Shown here piece after piece: positions 1 through 8,936 of a stretch of 64,000 nucleotides of DNA. The notes below the pieces were generated by a model that ran no database searches, had not been told where the DNA came from, and was given only the letters and a program-made list of their open reading frames with translations. This DNA is from Epidermidibacterium keratini (GTDB taxonomy: Bacteria > Actinomycetota > Actinomycetes > Mycobacteriales > Antricoccaceae): the NCBI RefSeq assembly GCF_009834025.1, contig NZ_CP047156.1, positions 1,488,001 to 1,552,000 of the forward strand, in the 5' to 3' direction. The position numbers and the translations under genes were made by a program. Each line of letters begins with the position of its first letter. The stretch's first letter is position 1.

Positions 1-2572
1 GGCAGGTGGCCTCGTGCTTGCCGCGATGCTGTTTCCCGCCTTCGGTGGTGCCGGACAGGCGGCCAAGAGCACGGCTGACATCGTCAACAAGGTCGACCCG
101 GAGTTCACCGCCGAGGCACCGCAGCTCGTCACCACCGTGCTTGCCGCTGACGGATCACCACTGGTCAACTACTACAACTACTACCGCCTGCCGATCCCGC
201 TGGATCAAATGGGCGAGTGGATGCCGAAGGCGATTGTCGCCGTCGAAGACAAGCGCTTCTACGAGCACAAAGGCGTCGACACGCAGGGCATGTTCCGCGC
301 GGCCGTCCAGAACGCGGTGACCGGCGGCGTCTCGCAGGGCGCCTCGACCATCACCCAGCAGCTCGTCAAGAACACGCTGCTCTACCAGGCCGAGAGCCAA
401 GCCGAGCGCGATGCGGCTACCGAGCAGAGCCTGGGCCGCAAGCTGCGCGAGGCCAAGATCGCCCTGCAGCTGGAAAAGGACTTCAGCAAGGAGCAGATCC
501 TTGAGAAGTACCTGAACCTGATGAACATGGGCAACGGAGCGTACGGCGTACGCGCCGCGTCGCTGACCTACTTCGGCGTCGAGCCGGTCAACCTGACGAT
601 CGACCAGGCCGCCCTGCTGGCCGGGCTGGTGCAGAACCCGACCAAGTTCAACCCGACCCACAGCCCGGATGCGGCCAAGGAACGCCGCGACATCGTTTTA
701 AAGCTGATGGCCGACCAGGGGCAGATCAGCGAGGAGCAGTACCAGCAGGCGGTCGCCACGCCGATCACGCTGTCCGGCACGGGTAAGCCGTCGCGCTCTT
801 GCGCCGACGCGCCAAACTACGGCGGCTTCTTCTGCGACTACGTCTGGCAGTACCTCACCCAGAACCTGCAGATCCCCGAGGCGACGCTGAAGAACGGCGG
901 CCTCACGATCCAGACCACCCTGATGCCGTCGTACCAGGTGGCCGCGACCGACGCCATCGTGGGCGCCAGTTCGTCGTTCAAGCAGAATGCGTCGATCTTC
1001 GGCTTCGGCGACAACCGGATCGCGACGATGCCGATGCTCGACGTGGATTCCGGAAACGTGCTCGCGCTCGGGGTCAACAAGCGTTACGGCAACGACCCGA
1101 ACGATCCGGCGCAGACCAACAACAACTTCGCAGTCTTGCCGGCCTCGGACGGTAACGGCTCGACCAACAAGCTCTTCCCGGCCACGGTCGCACTCTCGCA
1201 GGGCACCGGTTGGAAGTTCGAGTTGACCGCGAAGGCGCCGTATACCTCTCAGATCATGAAGCGCCAGGGCGTCAACTATGCGGTCTCGAACGCCAGCAAC
1301 GGCTACCCGGATCGGATGCCGCTGGATACCGCCTTGTACATGTCCTCCAACACCTACTTCGTCGCGCTGGAGGACTACATCGGCGAGATGAAGCCAATTG
1401 CCGACATGGCCTACAACATGGGCTTGTGGGCCCCGGGCGACACGGGCGCGCGTGACACCATCGCCGCGGAGGACCGCGCTGCGTTCACGCTCGGCCCGGA
1501 CGGGGTGAGCCCGCTGCGCCTCGCCACGGCGTACAACACGATCGCCAACCGCGGCACGAAGTGCGAGCCGACCCCGGTCCAGTCGGTCACCGGTCCTGAT
1601 GGGCAGCCGGCGATCAACCCGGCGACCAACCAGCCTTGGTTCACACCAGGCTCTAATTGCACGGCAAACGTCGTCTCGCAGGGCGTGGCCGACACTCTCA
1701 ACCAGATCCTGCTCAAGGACGTCATGCCCGGCAACAGCGGGCAGACCGGTGCGCGTGCCTACATCAACGGCTATCAGATCGCCGGCAAGACCGGTACAGC
1801 GCAGGACAACCGCTCCTACACCTTCGTCGGCTGGACGCCGGACATCCTGGCCGCCGTCTACGCCTTCAGCCCGACCTCGAACGACACCATGCCGGCTCCA
1901 GGCGGCGCCAGCGGTGAAGGCTTCGGTGGCGGTTACCCAGCGCAAATGTGGAAGCTGGCGATGCAGAACATCCTGCCGCAGATAGGCAGCTCGCCGTTCC
2001 CGCCAGCGAACCAGCAGGTGGCCGCCGGCAACACCTCCGTGCTGAGCGTGGACTGCGTCGGCCAGTCGCCAAGCAACTGCCAGGCGCTGCTCGAGCAAGC
2101 CGGGCACAGTGGCCAAGACTCGGGTACGCCGGTCGACTCGACGCTTCCCGCGGGCACCGTTGCGGTGCAGAACCCGCCGGCCGGTAGCAGTGTCAGCCCA
2201 GGCAGCACCATCACCTACTCGCTGTCCAGCGGGAAGGCACCCGCCGGCCAGCCGTGTCAGCCAGGCCAGGATCCAGCCTCCACCGGATGTATCGCGCAAA
2301 ATGCGGCCGGTTCCGTATGTGCTACCGGGCAGGATCCCGCGACCGGCTGTCTGCCGCCTGCGCCTGCTGGCCAGCCGTGCGTCAGCGGCCAGGATCCCGC
2401 GACTGGCTGCGTCGCTGCTGCGTCGCCGTCCCCATCGCCATCGCCGTCGCCGGCTCCGGCGCCGTCGTCAGATCCCAACGCCGGCGGGGACGGAAACGGC
2501 GGCGGTAACGGAAACGGCGTCGGTAGTGGAAATGGCAACGGCAACGGCAACGGCAACGGCGGCAACGATTGA
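1..2572 (+). CDS. Class A penicillin-binding protein (transglycosylase/transpeptidase) with PASTA domain, 5'-truncated by window
   Basis: Bifunctional peptidoglycan synthase: polymerises lipid II and cross-links stem peptides outside the membrane. The frame is open to base 2, so the true start lies upstream; the first visible residues look like the end of a membrane anchor. Counting from the GTG at 14, the GT51 domain shows EDKRFYEHKGVD (catalytic Glu ~77), GASTITQQ and RKLREAKIALQLE. The transpeptidase domain shows STNK (nucleophile Ser ~382), SSN (~443) and KTGTAQ (~591). A PASTA-like domain follows (~685-740). The tail is odd: three Cys-pair repeats of the type C-x2-GQDP-x-TGC, a Pro/Ser run and a Gly/Asn-rich end. 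The gene overlaps the next one by 4 nt. Function is secure; the role of the tail is unknown. Confidence 0.95.
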   Translation, partial: AGGLVLAAMLFPAFGGAGQAAKSTADIVNKVDPEFTAEAPQLVTTVLAADGSPLVNYYNYYRLPIPLDQMGEWMPKAIVAVEDKRFYEHKGVDTQGMFRAAVQNAVTGGVSQGASTITQQLVKNTLLYQAESQAERDAATEQSLGRKLREAKIALQLEKDFSKEQILEKYLNLMNMGNGAYGVRAASLTYFGVEPVNLTIDQAALLAGLVQNPTKFNPTHSPDAAKERRDIVLKLMADQGQISEEQYQQAVATPITLSGTGKPSRSCADAPNYGGFFCDYVWQYLTQNLQIPEATLKNGGLTIQTTLMPSYQVAATDAIVGASSSFKQNASIFGFGDNRIATMPMLDVDSGNVLALGVNKRYGNDPNDPAQTNNNFAVLPASDGNGSTNKLFPATVALSQGTGWKFELTAKAPYTSQIMKRQGVNYAVSNASNGYPDRMPLDTALYMSSNTYFVALEDYIGEMKPIADMAYNMGLWAPGDTGARDTIAAEDRAAFTLGPDGVSPLRLATAYNTIANRGTKCEPTPVQSVTGPDGQPAINPATNQPWFTPGSNCTANVVSQGVADTLNQILLKDVMPGNSGQTGARAYINGYQIAGKTGTAQDNRSYTFVGWTPDILAAVYAFSPTSNDTMPAPGGASGEGFGGGYPAQMWKLAMQNILPQIGSSPFPPANQQVAAGNTSVLSVDCVGQSPSNCQALLEQAGHSGQDSGTPVDSTLPAGTVAVQNPPAGSSVSPGSTITYSLSSGKAPAGQPCQPGQDPASTGCIAQNAAGSVCATGQDPATGCLPPAPAGQPCVSGQDPATGCVAAASPSPSPSPSPAPAPSSDPNAGGDGNGGGNGNGVGSGNGNGNGNGNGGND

Positions 2573-3522
2573 GCGCACTGACTAACCTGACCGGCTTTCG
2601 TGGCTGGCGGGTCGGTGCTGGGCTGCTCGGTGCCGGCGCAACCGCGCTTGCGTATGGCTCACTGATCGAACGCAACGCCTTCACGGTGCGGCGTTTCGAA
2701 ATCGAGGCGCTGCCGCGTGGGATGCGCAGCCTTCGGGTGCTGCACATCTCCGACGTACACCTGACGATGAAGCAGCATCGCAAGGTCGAGTGGATCAGGT
2801 CGCTGGCTGCGCTCAAGCCCGACTTTGTCGTCTCGACGGGCGATCATCTCGGCGGCGACGAGGCGGTCTTCCCCAACGTGATCCGTGCGCACGGACCGCT
2901 GCTGGACTTCCCGGGGGTGTTCGTCTGGGGCAACAACGACCACTTCAAGCCCGTGCCTAAGAGCCCCACCCGCTACTTCACCCGCTCGACTGCGTCTCGC
3001 GCCGGTCAGCGCGTCGACCTCGGGCCTCTGGCTACCGAGTTCACCGATCGCGGGTGGCTGGATCTCAACAACCGTCGTGATGCTCTGGAGATCGACGGCG
3101 TACGGATCGCCTTCGGCGGCGTCAACGATCCGCATACTGCGCACGATCACTACGAGCGCATCGCCGGCCCCGCCGACCCGGACGCCGCGGTTCGCATCGG
3201 CGTGCTGCACTCACCCGAGCCCCGGCTGCTCAGCCCGTTCACTGACGACGGCTACGAGCTGCTGCTTGCCGGGCACACGCACGGTGGGCAGGTGCGAGTT
3301 CCCTTTTACGGAGCGCTCGTCAGCAACTGCGAGCTCGACCCGTCGCAGGCTCGCTGGGTGTCGACGTGGGACACCGACGCCGGCAACCGCTCGACGCTGC
3401 ACGTGTGCGCGGGACTGGGGACATCGCCGTACGCGCCGGTCCGGTTTGCCTGCCGACCGGAGGCCACGCTGCTGACGTTGACTGCATCACCCGACAGTCC
3501 GATCCGTTCGCGGGCCAGGTAA
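2569..3522 (+). CDS. Membrane-anchored metallophosphoesterase
   Basis: Calcineurin-like phosphoesterase of 317 aa. A hydrophobic N-terminal segment (~12-30) probably anchors it. Metal-binding motifs appear in order: HISDVHL (~59-65), GDH (~91), GNND (~121, a GNHD variant) and GHTHGGQ (~235). The start is TTG within TTGA, overlapping the PBP stop by 4 nt, so translation is probably coupled. Relatives of the YkuE/YaeI type act on lipid-linked or envelope substrates, and the pairing with a PBP fits an envelope role. The substrate cannot be told from sequence. Confidence 0.85.
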   Translation: MSALTNLTGFRGWRVGAGLLGAGATALAYGSLIERNAFTVRRFEIEALPRGMRSLRVLHISDVHLTMKQHRKVEWIRSLAALKPDFVVSTGDHLGGDEAVFPNVIRAHGPLLDFPGVFVWGNNDHFKPVPKSPTRYFTRSTASRAGQRVDLGPLATEFTDRGWLDLNNRRDALEIDGVRIAFGGVNDPHTAHDHYERIAGPADPDAAVRIGVLHSPEPRLLSPFTDDGYELLLAGHTHGGQVRVPFYGALVSNCELDPSQARWVSTWDTDAGNRSTLHVCAGLGTSPYAPVRFACRPEATLLTLTASPDSPIRSRAR

Positions 3523-3564
3523 ACTGTTCGGGTTGCTTGCGGGCGATTAGCCTGCAAGATGCGC

Positions 3565-3640
<76 letters not shown>

Positions 3641-3641
<1 letters not shown>

Positions 3642-3688
3642 ATGCAACAGGGTCTCCGCGAGGAACGAAGCGGGGGCCCTTTTGCATT
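3641..3688 (+). terminator. Rho-independent terminator of tRNA-Pro
   Basis: Stem arms GGGTCTCCGC (3650-3659) and GCGGGGGCCC (3670-3679) pair with two wobble positions and are followed by TTTT. Flanking AATGCAA (3641-3647) and TTGCATT (3682-3688) extend the stem. Confidence 0.85.
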
Positions 3689-3769
3689 GAACGAACGCAG
3701 TGTGAGCCGTCGTAGGTGGGCACCTGGACCGACGGTTCGGGCCACCCCAACCAGGGAGCGGGGCACGGC

Positions 3770-3815
3770 GTGATTTCGACGAATGTGGCTCGTGCCTCGC
3801 CCCTACTCAATCACC
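3770..3815. repeat. Dispersed palindromic repeat, diverged copy
   Basis: Begins GTGATTTCGAC and ends in ACTCAATCACC. Read on the minus strand it matches the copy at 31235-31286, sharing GGTGATTGAG at one end and GTCGAAATCAC at the other, with a diverged middle. It lies in the otherwise empty stretch between the tRNA terminator and the small membrane-protein gene. Confidence 0.6.
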
Positions 3816-3847
3816 GAGCTAACGCTCCGAGCATTCCCGCGCACGAG

Positions 3848-4117
3848 CTATCGGTAGTCCTCGTCTTCGGTTTCGTCGTCGTCTTCGTCGGGTTCATAGT
3901 CGAGGTTGACGATCTCGCGTCGCACTTTGACCGGGACCTGGGTGGCGAGCGCATGAAACGTCAGCAGTACGCCGATAAGGCCAGCGAGCATGAAGTTCGG
4001 GGCGAAGTAGTAACCAGGTTCCACCGGCGTACCGACCGTCGCGAAGCCGAGGATCAGGAACGCCACAGACAGGACGCCAAGGAAAAACGCAAACGCCGTG
4101 CGATAGTCAGCATTCAT
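3848..4117 (-). CDS. Small two-TM membrane protein with acidic C-terminus
   Basis: Unrecognised 89-aa protein. The start at 4117 is set by GGAGG 8 nt upstream; longer in-frame starts lack one. Two hydrophobic segments (~8-28 and ~39-56) are followed by a basic stretch and an acidic tail (~70-89: DYEPDEDDDETEDEDYR). It lies 124 nt downstream of the sugar-phosphotransferase gene on the same strand, with a hairpin between, so co-transcription is uncertain. No function assigned. Confidence 0.7.
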   Translation of the reverse strand: MNADYRTAFAFFLGVLSVAFLILGFATVGTPVEPGYYFAPNFMLAGLIGVLLTFHALATQVPVKVRREIVNLDYEPDEDDDETEDEDYR

Positions 4118-4210
4118 CTCAGTAACCTCCGCTCCTGAGTGTGCCGGGAGAGCTTTATGTGGGTCCAGCGTCCGGGCCCGGGTCCTCCAACGCCAGACCC
4201 GGACGCCTTT

Positions 4211-4238
4211 CCCCAAACGGGCTACGCCGTTTGTGGGG
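4211..4238 (-). terminator. Putative hairpin terminator after sugar-phosphotransferase gene
   Basis: CCCCAAACGG and CCGTTTGTGGGG form a 10-bp stem with one bulged base and a 6-nt loop, starting just past the stop at 4242. There is no T-run, so termination efficiency is uncertain. Confidence 0.45.
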
Positions 4239-4241
4239 GGC

Positions 4242-5792
4242 TCAAAAGGCGCCCCGTTTGGCTAGTACCGCTCCCACTGTCTTCCACAGCAGCAGCAGAT
4301 CCATGCTGAGGCACCAGTTCTCGACATACCTCAGGTCAAGGCGCACCGACTCCTCCCAGGTCAGCAGCGAACGCCCGCTGACCTGCCAGAGACCGGTGAG
4401 GCCAGGCTTTACCAGCAGCCGGCGATGCACATCAGCCGGATACTGGTCGACTTCGGCCGGCAGCGGCGGTCGCGGACCGACAAGTGACATGTCGCCGCGC
4501 AGCACGTTGAAAAGCTGCGGCAGCTCATCGAGCGAATACTTACGCAGCCACCCCCCGACGCGGGTAACCCGCGGGTCGTCGTGCAGCTTAAACAGCACGC
4601 CGCCGTCGACTTCATTGCGGGATTTCAACTGCGCCGTAAGGGATTCCGCGTTCCGCACCATGGTGCGGAACTTGTAAACCTTGAACGTCTCACCATCGAG
4701 CCCGACGCGAGTCTGGGTGAAGAAGACCGGACCGCGGTCACCAAGCTTGATAAGCAAAGCCACCACGACCATGACCGGCGCAGCGAGGACGAGTGCGCCG
4801 GCAGTCAGCGTGACGTCGGTTGCCCGCTTGACGACTCGCCGCCACCCGGTGAAATGCGGCTGCTCGACATGCAGCAGCGGAAGCCCGACGTAGGGACGAA
4901 GATGCATACGTGGCCCTGCGACCTCGACAAGGCCGGGATGGACGTACAGATCGATGTCCATCTCTTCCAGCGACCAGGAGAGTCGACGCAGGAACTCCGG
5001 CGAATGCCCTGCAGTGACGGCGATGCCGTCACATTCGGCAAGCGCCGCCGTGCCAGCGACATCCTCAAGATCGCCGAGGACGTTGAGGCCGAGCCGGCGC
5101 CCCTCGGGCACGTCGACCCGCGGCACGCACACGCCGACTGCTCGCAAACCGCAATAGGGTTCGCGCTCGAGGACCTCGACGAGGTGCCGCACGCCCTCGA
5201 GCGAGCCGACGACCACGACGTCGCGCAGCAGCGCGCCGGAGTACTGCCGACGATGCACGAGTCTGCGCGCACCGAGACGAGCGACCAGTGAGACACCTGC
5301 AGCAACTGGCGCCGCCACCACGAGCAGGGTCACGATTCCGTCGGCATTGAAGACGGATCTGACTAACGCTGCCGCGGCGATCAGATAGACGACGGCACGG
5401 AGCACGGCGCCGATGTCCTTCGTGCCGACACCAACCTCGTTGCGGTCGTAACCGCCCAAGACCGCAATGATCACCGGCCACATCAATGCGGCCGCTCCGG
5501 CCCAGGCGGGATTCAATCCGATACTCAGCCCGAATCCGGATCGGACCGTGAGGATCACGAGAGATCCCAGCAATAGATCAAGAGTTGCTAATGCGACGAC
5601 GTATGTCGTCGTCCAGACCTCGTGTCGACTGGTGCGCGCAGTCGGACGGTCATCGACGCTCGACTGCCGCGTGATGACGCGACGCGCGCCTTGAGCGCCG
5701 TCCGGCAGTTCCCGCGCACCATGAGAGTCGCCTGACTGGCGCCCCCACGCCGCAGGCACGCTTTCGCGCACACCAAAGTGGTGGACAGACAC
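4242..5792 (-). CDS. Exopolysaccharide polyprenyl glycosylphosphotransferase (initiating enzyme)
   Basis: Transfers a sugar phosphate to undecaprenyl phosphate, starting the glycan repeat unit at the inner membrane face. The 516-aa protein has four hydrophobic segments (~65-160), a CoA/NAD-binding-like middle domain, another TM (~335-355) and the C-terminal WbaP/PglC-type catalytic domain. Visible motifs are KFRTM (~374-378), LDELPQLFNVLRGDMSLVGPRP and PGLTGLWQVSGRS. The GTG start at 5792 is chosen because GGGGGAG lies 5 nt upstream. A promoter and 5' hairpin precede it. Confidence 0.93.
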   Translation of the reverse strand: MSVHHFGVRESVPAAWGRQSGDSHGARELPDGAQGARRVITRQSSVDDRPTARTSRHEVWTTTYVVALATLDLLLGSLVILTVRSGFGLSIGLNPAWAGAAALMWPVIIAVLGGYDRNEVGVGTKDIGAVLRAVVYLIAAAALVRSVFNADGIVTLLVVAAPVAAGVSLVARLGARRLVHRRQYSGALLRDVVVVGSLEGVRHLVEVLEREPYCGLRAVGVCVPRVDVPEGRRLGLNVLGDLEDVAGTAALAECDGIAVTAGHSPEFLRRLSWSLEEMDIDLYVHPGLVEVAGPRMHLRPYVGLPLLHVEQPHFTGWRRVVKRATDVTLTAGALVLAAPVMVVVALLIKLGDRGPVFFTQTRVGLDGETFKVYKFRTMVRNAESLTAQLKSRNEVDGGVLFKLHDDPRVTRVGGWLRKYSLDELPQLFNVLRGDMSLVGPRPPLPAEVDQYPADVHRRLLVKPGLTGLWQVSGRSLLTWEESVRLDLRYVENWCLSMDLLLLWKTVGAVLAKRGAF

Positions 5793-5850
5793 TTAACTCC
5801 CCCGAGCCCCCATTGTCTGTGCTCGCACCGATCCCCCGACCGTGCGATCT

Positions 5851-5870
5851 GGCCAATCCCCCGATTGGCC
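5851..5870 (-). promoter_or_regulatory. 5'-leader hairpin with GGGG loop
   Basis: GGCCAATC and GATTGGCC form a perfect 8-bp stem; the loop is GGGG on the transcribed strand. It sits at the predicted 5' end of the 5792 transcript. The leader repeats TCGGGGGA three times, the last serving as ribosome-binding site. Confidence 0.6.
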
Positions 5871-5879
5871 TGACTATCG

Positions 5880-5909
5880 ACACTATGCCGATCCGCGCAC
5901 TCGATGCAA
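5880..5909 (-). promoter_or_regulatory. Putative promoter of the initiating transferase gene
   Basis: On the minus strand, TTGCAT (-35, 5909-5904), an 18-nt spacer and TAGTGT (-10, 5885-5880). The predicted start falls near 5873, directly before the hairpin. Confidence 0.5.
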
Positions 5910-5987
5910 CCCGAACCGTCGAAGTGCGAGGTAGTTACGGCGTTTCGTCTGACGGCAACGAACCAACCGTTGATGATCGAGCCAGAG

Positions 5988-6719
5988 CTACCGCACGAAT
6001 CGCGCCGACAACACAGGATCGCCGCCACGTAAGGCTTCTCCGAGCGAAGTCGGCGAAAGTCCCTTGTCCCGCAGGCCATCGATGACTAACCGCACCAGCT
6101 CGCCCTTGTCGACATCGGGCGCCGGGCCGTCGTCGACCAGGTCGTGCCGACCCGCATGTCCATCGTGGGCAAGGATGATTTCCCCGCTATGTATGCCATC
6201 TAGCGCCTTCGCTAGACGCTGATCTTGAGACGCCGGCTTCCAGTCCCACGTCGTGCGGCCCCACAGAGCCGACTGCAGCCCCGCCATCCGGATCGCTGCG
6301 TGCGTGCTCGGCAGCCCTGCGCCGTACGGCGGGCGGAACCACCGGACCTTAGTTCCGGCGGCGTCGCTCAGCCGCTCGCGGGCCTCAAGCAGCCCCGTGT
6401 GCACGTCACGCGCGGCAAAACCGGTAAGACGGCGATGATCACTGCCGTGCAAGGCGATCTCGTGACCCTCGCTGATGATCGCTTTGAACAGCGGTCGGTA
6501 CCGGGTGACCCGCGTAAGCAAAACGAAGAAGGTTGCCTTCGCTCCCGCATCGGCCAGCGCATCGAGCACCGCCTCGGTGCTCCCGGGCTCTGGACCGTCA
6601 TCGAAGGTCAACACGACCTCCGGACGCTCGGTGCGCACGGCCGTCACTGAACGAAGCGGCCCACCGGCACGGTCCAGGACCGCATGCGCGGCACGCCTCA
6701 CGTAGCTGCGTTGACTCAT
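5988..6719 (-). CDS. Polysaccharide deacetylase (NodB homology domain)
   Basis: Carbohydrate esterase 4 family, 243 aa, removing N- or O-acetyl groups from a surface polysaccharide or peptidoglycan. Motif 1 TFDDGP (~38-43) carries the base and metal Asp, motif 2 HGSDH (~91-95) the metal histidines, and motif 3 RWFRPPYG lies at ~130. No signal peptide is evident, so it is either exported another way or cytoplasmic. ATG 6719 is preceded by GGAGGAG. It is divergent from the polymerase gene 55 nt away. Confidence 0.88.
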   Translation of the reverse strand: MSQRSYVRRAAHAVLDRAGGPLRSVTAVRTERPEVVLTFDDGPEPGSTEAVLDALADAGAKATFFVLLTRVTRYRPLFKAIISEGHEIALHGSDHRRLTGFAARDVHTGLLEARERLSDAAGTKVRWFRPPYGAGLPSTHAAIRMAGLQSALWGRTTWDWKPASQDQRLAKALDGIHSGEIILAHDGHAGRHDLVDDGPAPDVDKGELVRLVIDGLRDKGLSPTSLGEALRGGDPVLSARFVR

Positions 6720-6762
6720 CCCCGACTCCTCCAAAGCGCCCCGCCCCCCGGGACGCGCTGGG

Positions 6763-6777
6763 TACACTCCAGCGGTG
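6763..6777 (+). promoter_or_regulatory. Leaderless-type promoter of wzy-like gene
   Basis: TACACT (6763-6768), then 6 nt, then GTG 6775. No ribosome-binding site is possible in so short a leader. Confidence 0.5.
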
Positions 6778-8016
6778 GCCATGCAACGCACGGCCGGTCT
6801 CCGGTCGCACGCGCACGCGCCGGTCGCCGTCCCAATCATAGCGGTGATCGCTGCCTCGGCTGCCGGCTTGCGCTACGAAATTGCCGGTGGGCTCACCGTC
6901 ACAGTGGCCGTCGCAATCCCGTTAGTACCGCTGTGGTGGACGTCGCTTCGCCACTTCCGCTTCGCTCGCGGCCTGATCATCCTCGGCCTGCTCGGCGCAC
7001 TGAGCGGCGTACTGCTGTCGATGTTCGACCCGATTCGCCCCCTATCGCAGACCTTGATGCGACAGGAAGTCTTCACGTTCGCCACGCTGATCGCAGCCAT
7101 CGGCCTCCTGCTATGGGCACGAGCGCAGATCGGGGCTGGCTGGACGGCCGTCGCGTTCGGTGTGGGCGGACTGATGCTTGTAGCACTCACCGGCGGGAAT
7201 CCGGAAAATATCTGGAAGTTCTCGCTAGCGATACCGGTCAGCGCTATCGTCCTTGGCCTCGCCGACCAGCTGGGTAGTCGAGTCACCGAACTGCTGGCGC
7301 TGGGTGCGCTCGCGTCGCTATCGCTGGTCTCCGACTCACGCTCGATGACGGCGTTCCTGCTCCTCGCCGCCGCTCTCACGCTGGGGCAGGCCTTCGCGGG
7401 TAAAGGACGCGGCAGACCGTCGCCCGGGCGAGTAATGCTATTGCTCGCTGTGTTCGGCGTGGCCATGTTCAGCCTGTTCCAAGCGTTGATCTTGGACGGC
7501 GCGCTCGGCGATGCCGCACAGCAGCGCACGCAGAGCCAGATCGACGCGTCAGGATCGCTGCTGACCGGCGGTCGTCCCGAGCTCGGGGCGGCGACCGCAC
7601 TCATTGCGCAGCAGCCGTGGGGATACGGTGCCGGCACGGTTCCGGTGTCTCAGGATGTCTGGCTGGCCAAAGAGGGCATGAACCAGCTCAGCTACGAGGC
7701 CGACAACGGGTACGTCGAGAACTACATGTTCGGCGGCCATTTCGAAGTTCACTCCTCTCTCGGCGACCTCTGGATCCGGTTTGGCCCACTCGGGGCAGCG
7801 TTCGCGCTGACGCTGCTCGGGGTGGCCATCTGGTCGACAGCGCGGCTCATCTCCGCCCGCTCAGCGAGCGCCCTGGTGAGCCTGCTCGTGTTGCTGGGGA
7901 TCTGGGACACCTTTTTCAGCCCGTTGCTGACCTCGATATCCAACCTTGCGCTGCTCTTTGCCCTCACTGCGGTGCCGCGGGCAGGCGCGTCGATCAGAGC
8001 TGACTATCGCGAGTAG
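6775..8016 (+). CDS. O-antigen ligase/polymerase-like membrane protein (Wzy-like)
   Basis: Polytopic protein of 413 aa with about ten hydrophobic segments, a long extracytoplasmic loop (~250-330) and a terminal membrane pair. It resembles O-antigen ligase/Wzy proteins that polymerise lipid-linked repeat units on the outer face of the membrane. The loop contains GGRPELGAATALIAQQPWGYGAG, typical of the family. Start at GTG 6775 (ATG 6781 also possible). Its 3' end overlaps the convergent glycosyltransferase by 13 nt. Confidence 0.82.
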   Translation: MAMQRTAGLRSHAHAPVAVPIIAVIAASAAGLRYEIAGGLTVTVAVAIPLVPLWWTSLRHFRFARGLIILGLLGALSGVLLSMFDPIRPLSQTLMRQEVFTFATLIAAIGLLLWARAQIGAGWTAVAFGVGGLMLVALTGGNPENIWKFSLAIPVSAIVLGLADQLGSRVTELLALGALASLSLVSDSRSMTAFLLLAAALTLGQAFAGKGRGRPSPGRVMLLLAVFGVAMFSLFQALILDGALGDAAQQRTQSQIDASGSLLTGGRPELGAATALIAQQPWGYGAGTVPVSQDVWLAKEGMNQLSYEADNGYVENYMFGGHFEVHSSLGDLWIRFGPLGAAFALTLLGVAIWSTARLISARSASALVSLLVLLGIWDTFFSPLLTSISNLALLFALTAVPRAGASIRADYRE

Positions 8017-8936
8017 TGGCGATGCCGGAAACCCACGGCGCCCGCGACCATCCCACACCCGCGATACGTCATTCGCAGGCCGAGCGCGTTGTGCGCGAGG
8101 CTGCCGCGCAGCTGCCCCCACAGAGCGCGGAGTACGCCGAACCCGATGCGGGCGACTCCCCCGACGGCGCGCCGCATCCGGATTGACGCGCGTTCTCGGC
8201 CACTGCGGGCCAGGCGCAGATCGATGTCGACCGCGACGTTTCCGCCGTTAAACGCGCGACGGAGCGCCCACGGCCTGGTAAGCCGCTCAGGGGGAACCTC
8301 GTCCTGTGCCTTCGACTCGTTGCACCACACGATCTTTTCTCCGGCGGCCACCAGCCGGCGGGAAAACAAGGTGTCCTCCCCACCGGATAGCCCGAGTGAG
8401 GAATCGAAACGCAGCCCCAGCCGCTCGGTCACCTCGAGATCGAGCAGCAGGCTGGCGGTCGCCGCCGCAGCCAAGACCGTCCCGGTCGGCCGCGCTGCTC
8501 GCTGCAGTACGCCGGACGCCAGCACCCATGGGTCGGTATCTGGCGGAAAGAGCGAGATCACCCAGCCCATGACCGCGGCTGCATCCGTGGCTTCCCACGT
8601 GGCTACGAGCTCAGACAGCCACCCCTCCAGCGGAGTCGTATCGTCGTCGATAAACGCCAGCAGTCGAGCACCAGGTGCGCTGTCCAGGATTCGGTTGCGC
8701 GCCGCCGCGATCCCTGGCATCGCTTCGATCTCGTATCGAGCCTTAAGCGGCGACGCTTCCACGACCTCGCGCGCCGTGCCCGCTGGGTCGTTGTCAACGA
8801 CAACGACAACGACCTCGACGTCGCCCGGTAGCTCGGCGATCCGGTGCGGCAGCGCATCGAGCAGCTGCGATAGGCGGTCAGGACGACGGAAGGTCGGGAT
8901 CCCGATGGCGATCTTCAGTGGCATCGGCTCGGTCAC
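8004..8936 (-). CDS. Glycosyltransferase family 2
   Basis: GT-A fold transferase of 310 aa adding a sugar to the growing lipid-linked unit. It has IAIGIPTFRRPDRL at the N-terminus, a nucleotide-binding VVVDNDP, the metal-binding AFIDDDTTP and the acceptor-side GGEDTLFSRRL. GTG 8936 overlaps the upstream TGA as GTGA, giving translational coupling; ATG 8924 is an alternative. It pairs with the next gene upstream as a two-gene transcript. Confidence 0.88.
   Translation of the reverse strand: MTEPMPLKIAIGIPTFRRPDRLSQLLDALPHRIAELPGDVEVVVVVVDNDPAGTAREVVEASPLKARYEIEAMPGIAAARNRILDSAPGARLLAFIDDDTTPLEGWLSELVATWEATDAAAVMGWVISLFPPDTDPWVLASGVLQRAARPTGTVLAAAATASLLLDLEVTERLGLRFDSSLGLSGGEDTLFSRRLVAAGEKIVWCNESKAQDEVPPERLTRPWALRRAFNGGNVAVDIDLRLARSGRERASIRMRRAVGGVARIGFGVLRALWGQLRGSLAHNALGLRMTYRGCGMVAGAVGFRHRHYSR

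Noticed and set aside
698-2299. 533-codon frame antisense to the PBP
   Set aside because: Arg-rich shadow translation with no domain, opposite a certain gene.
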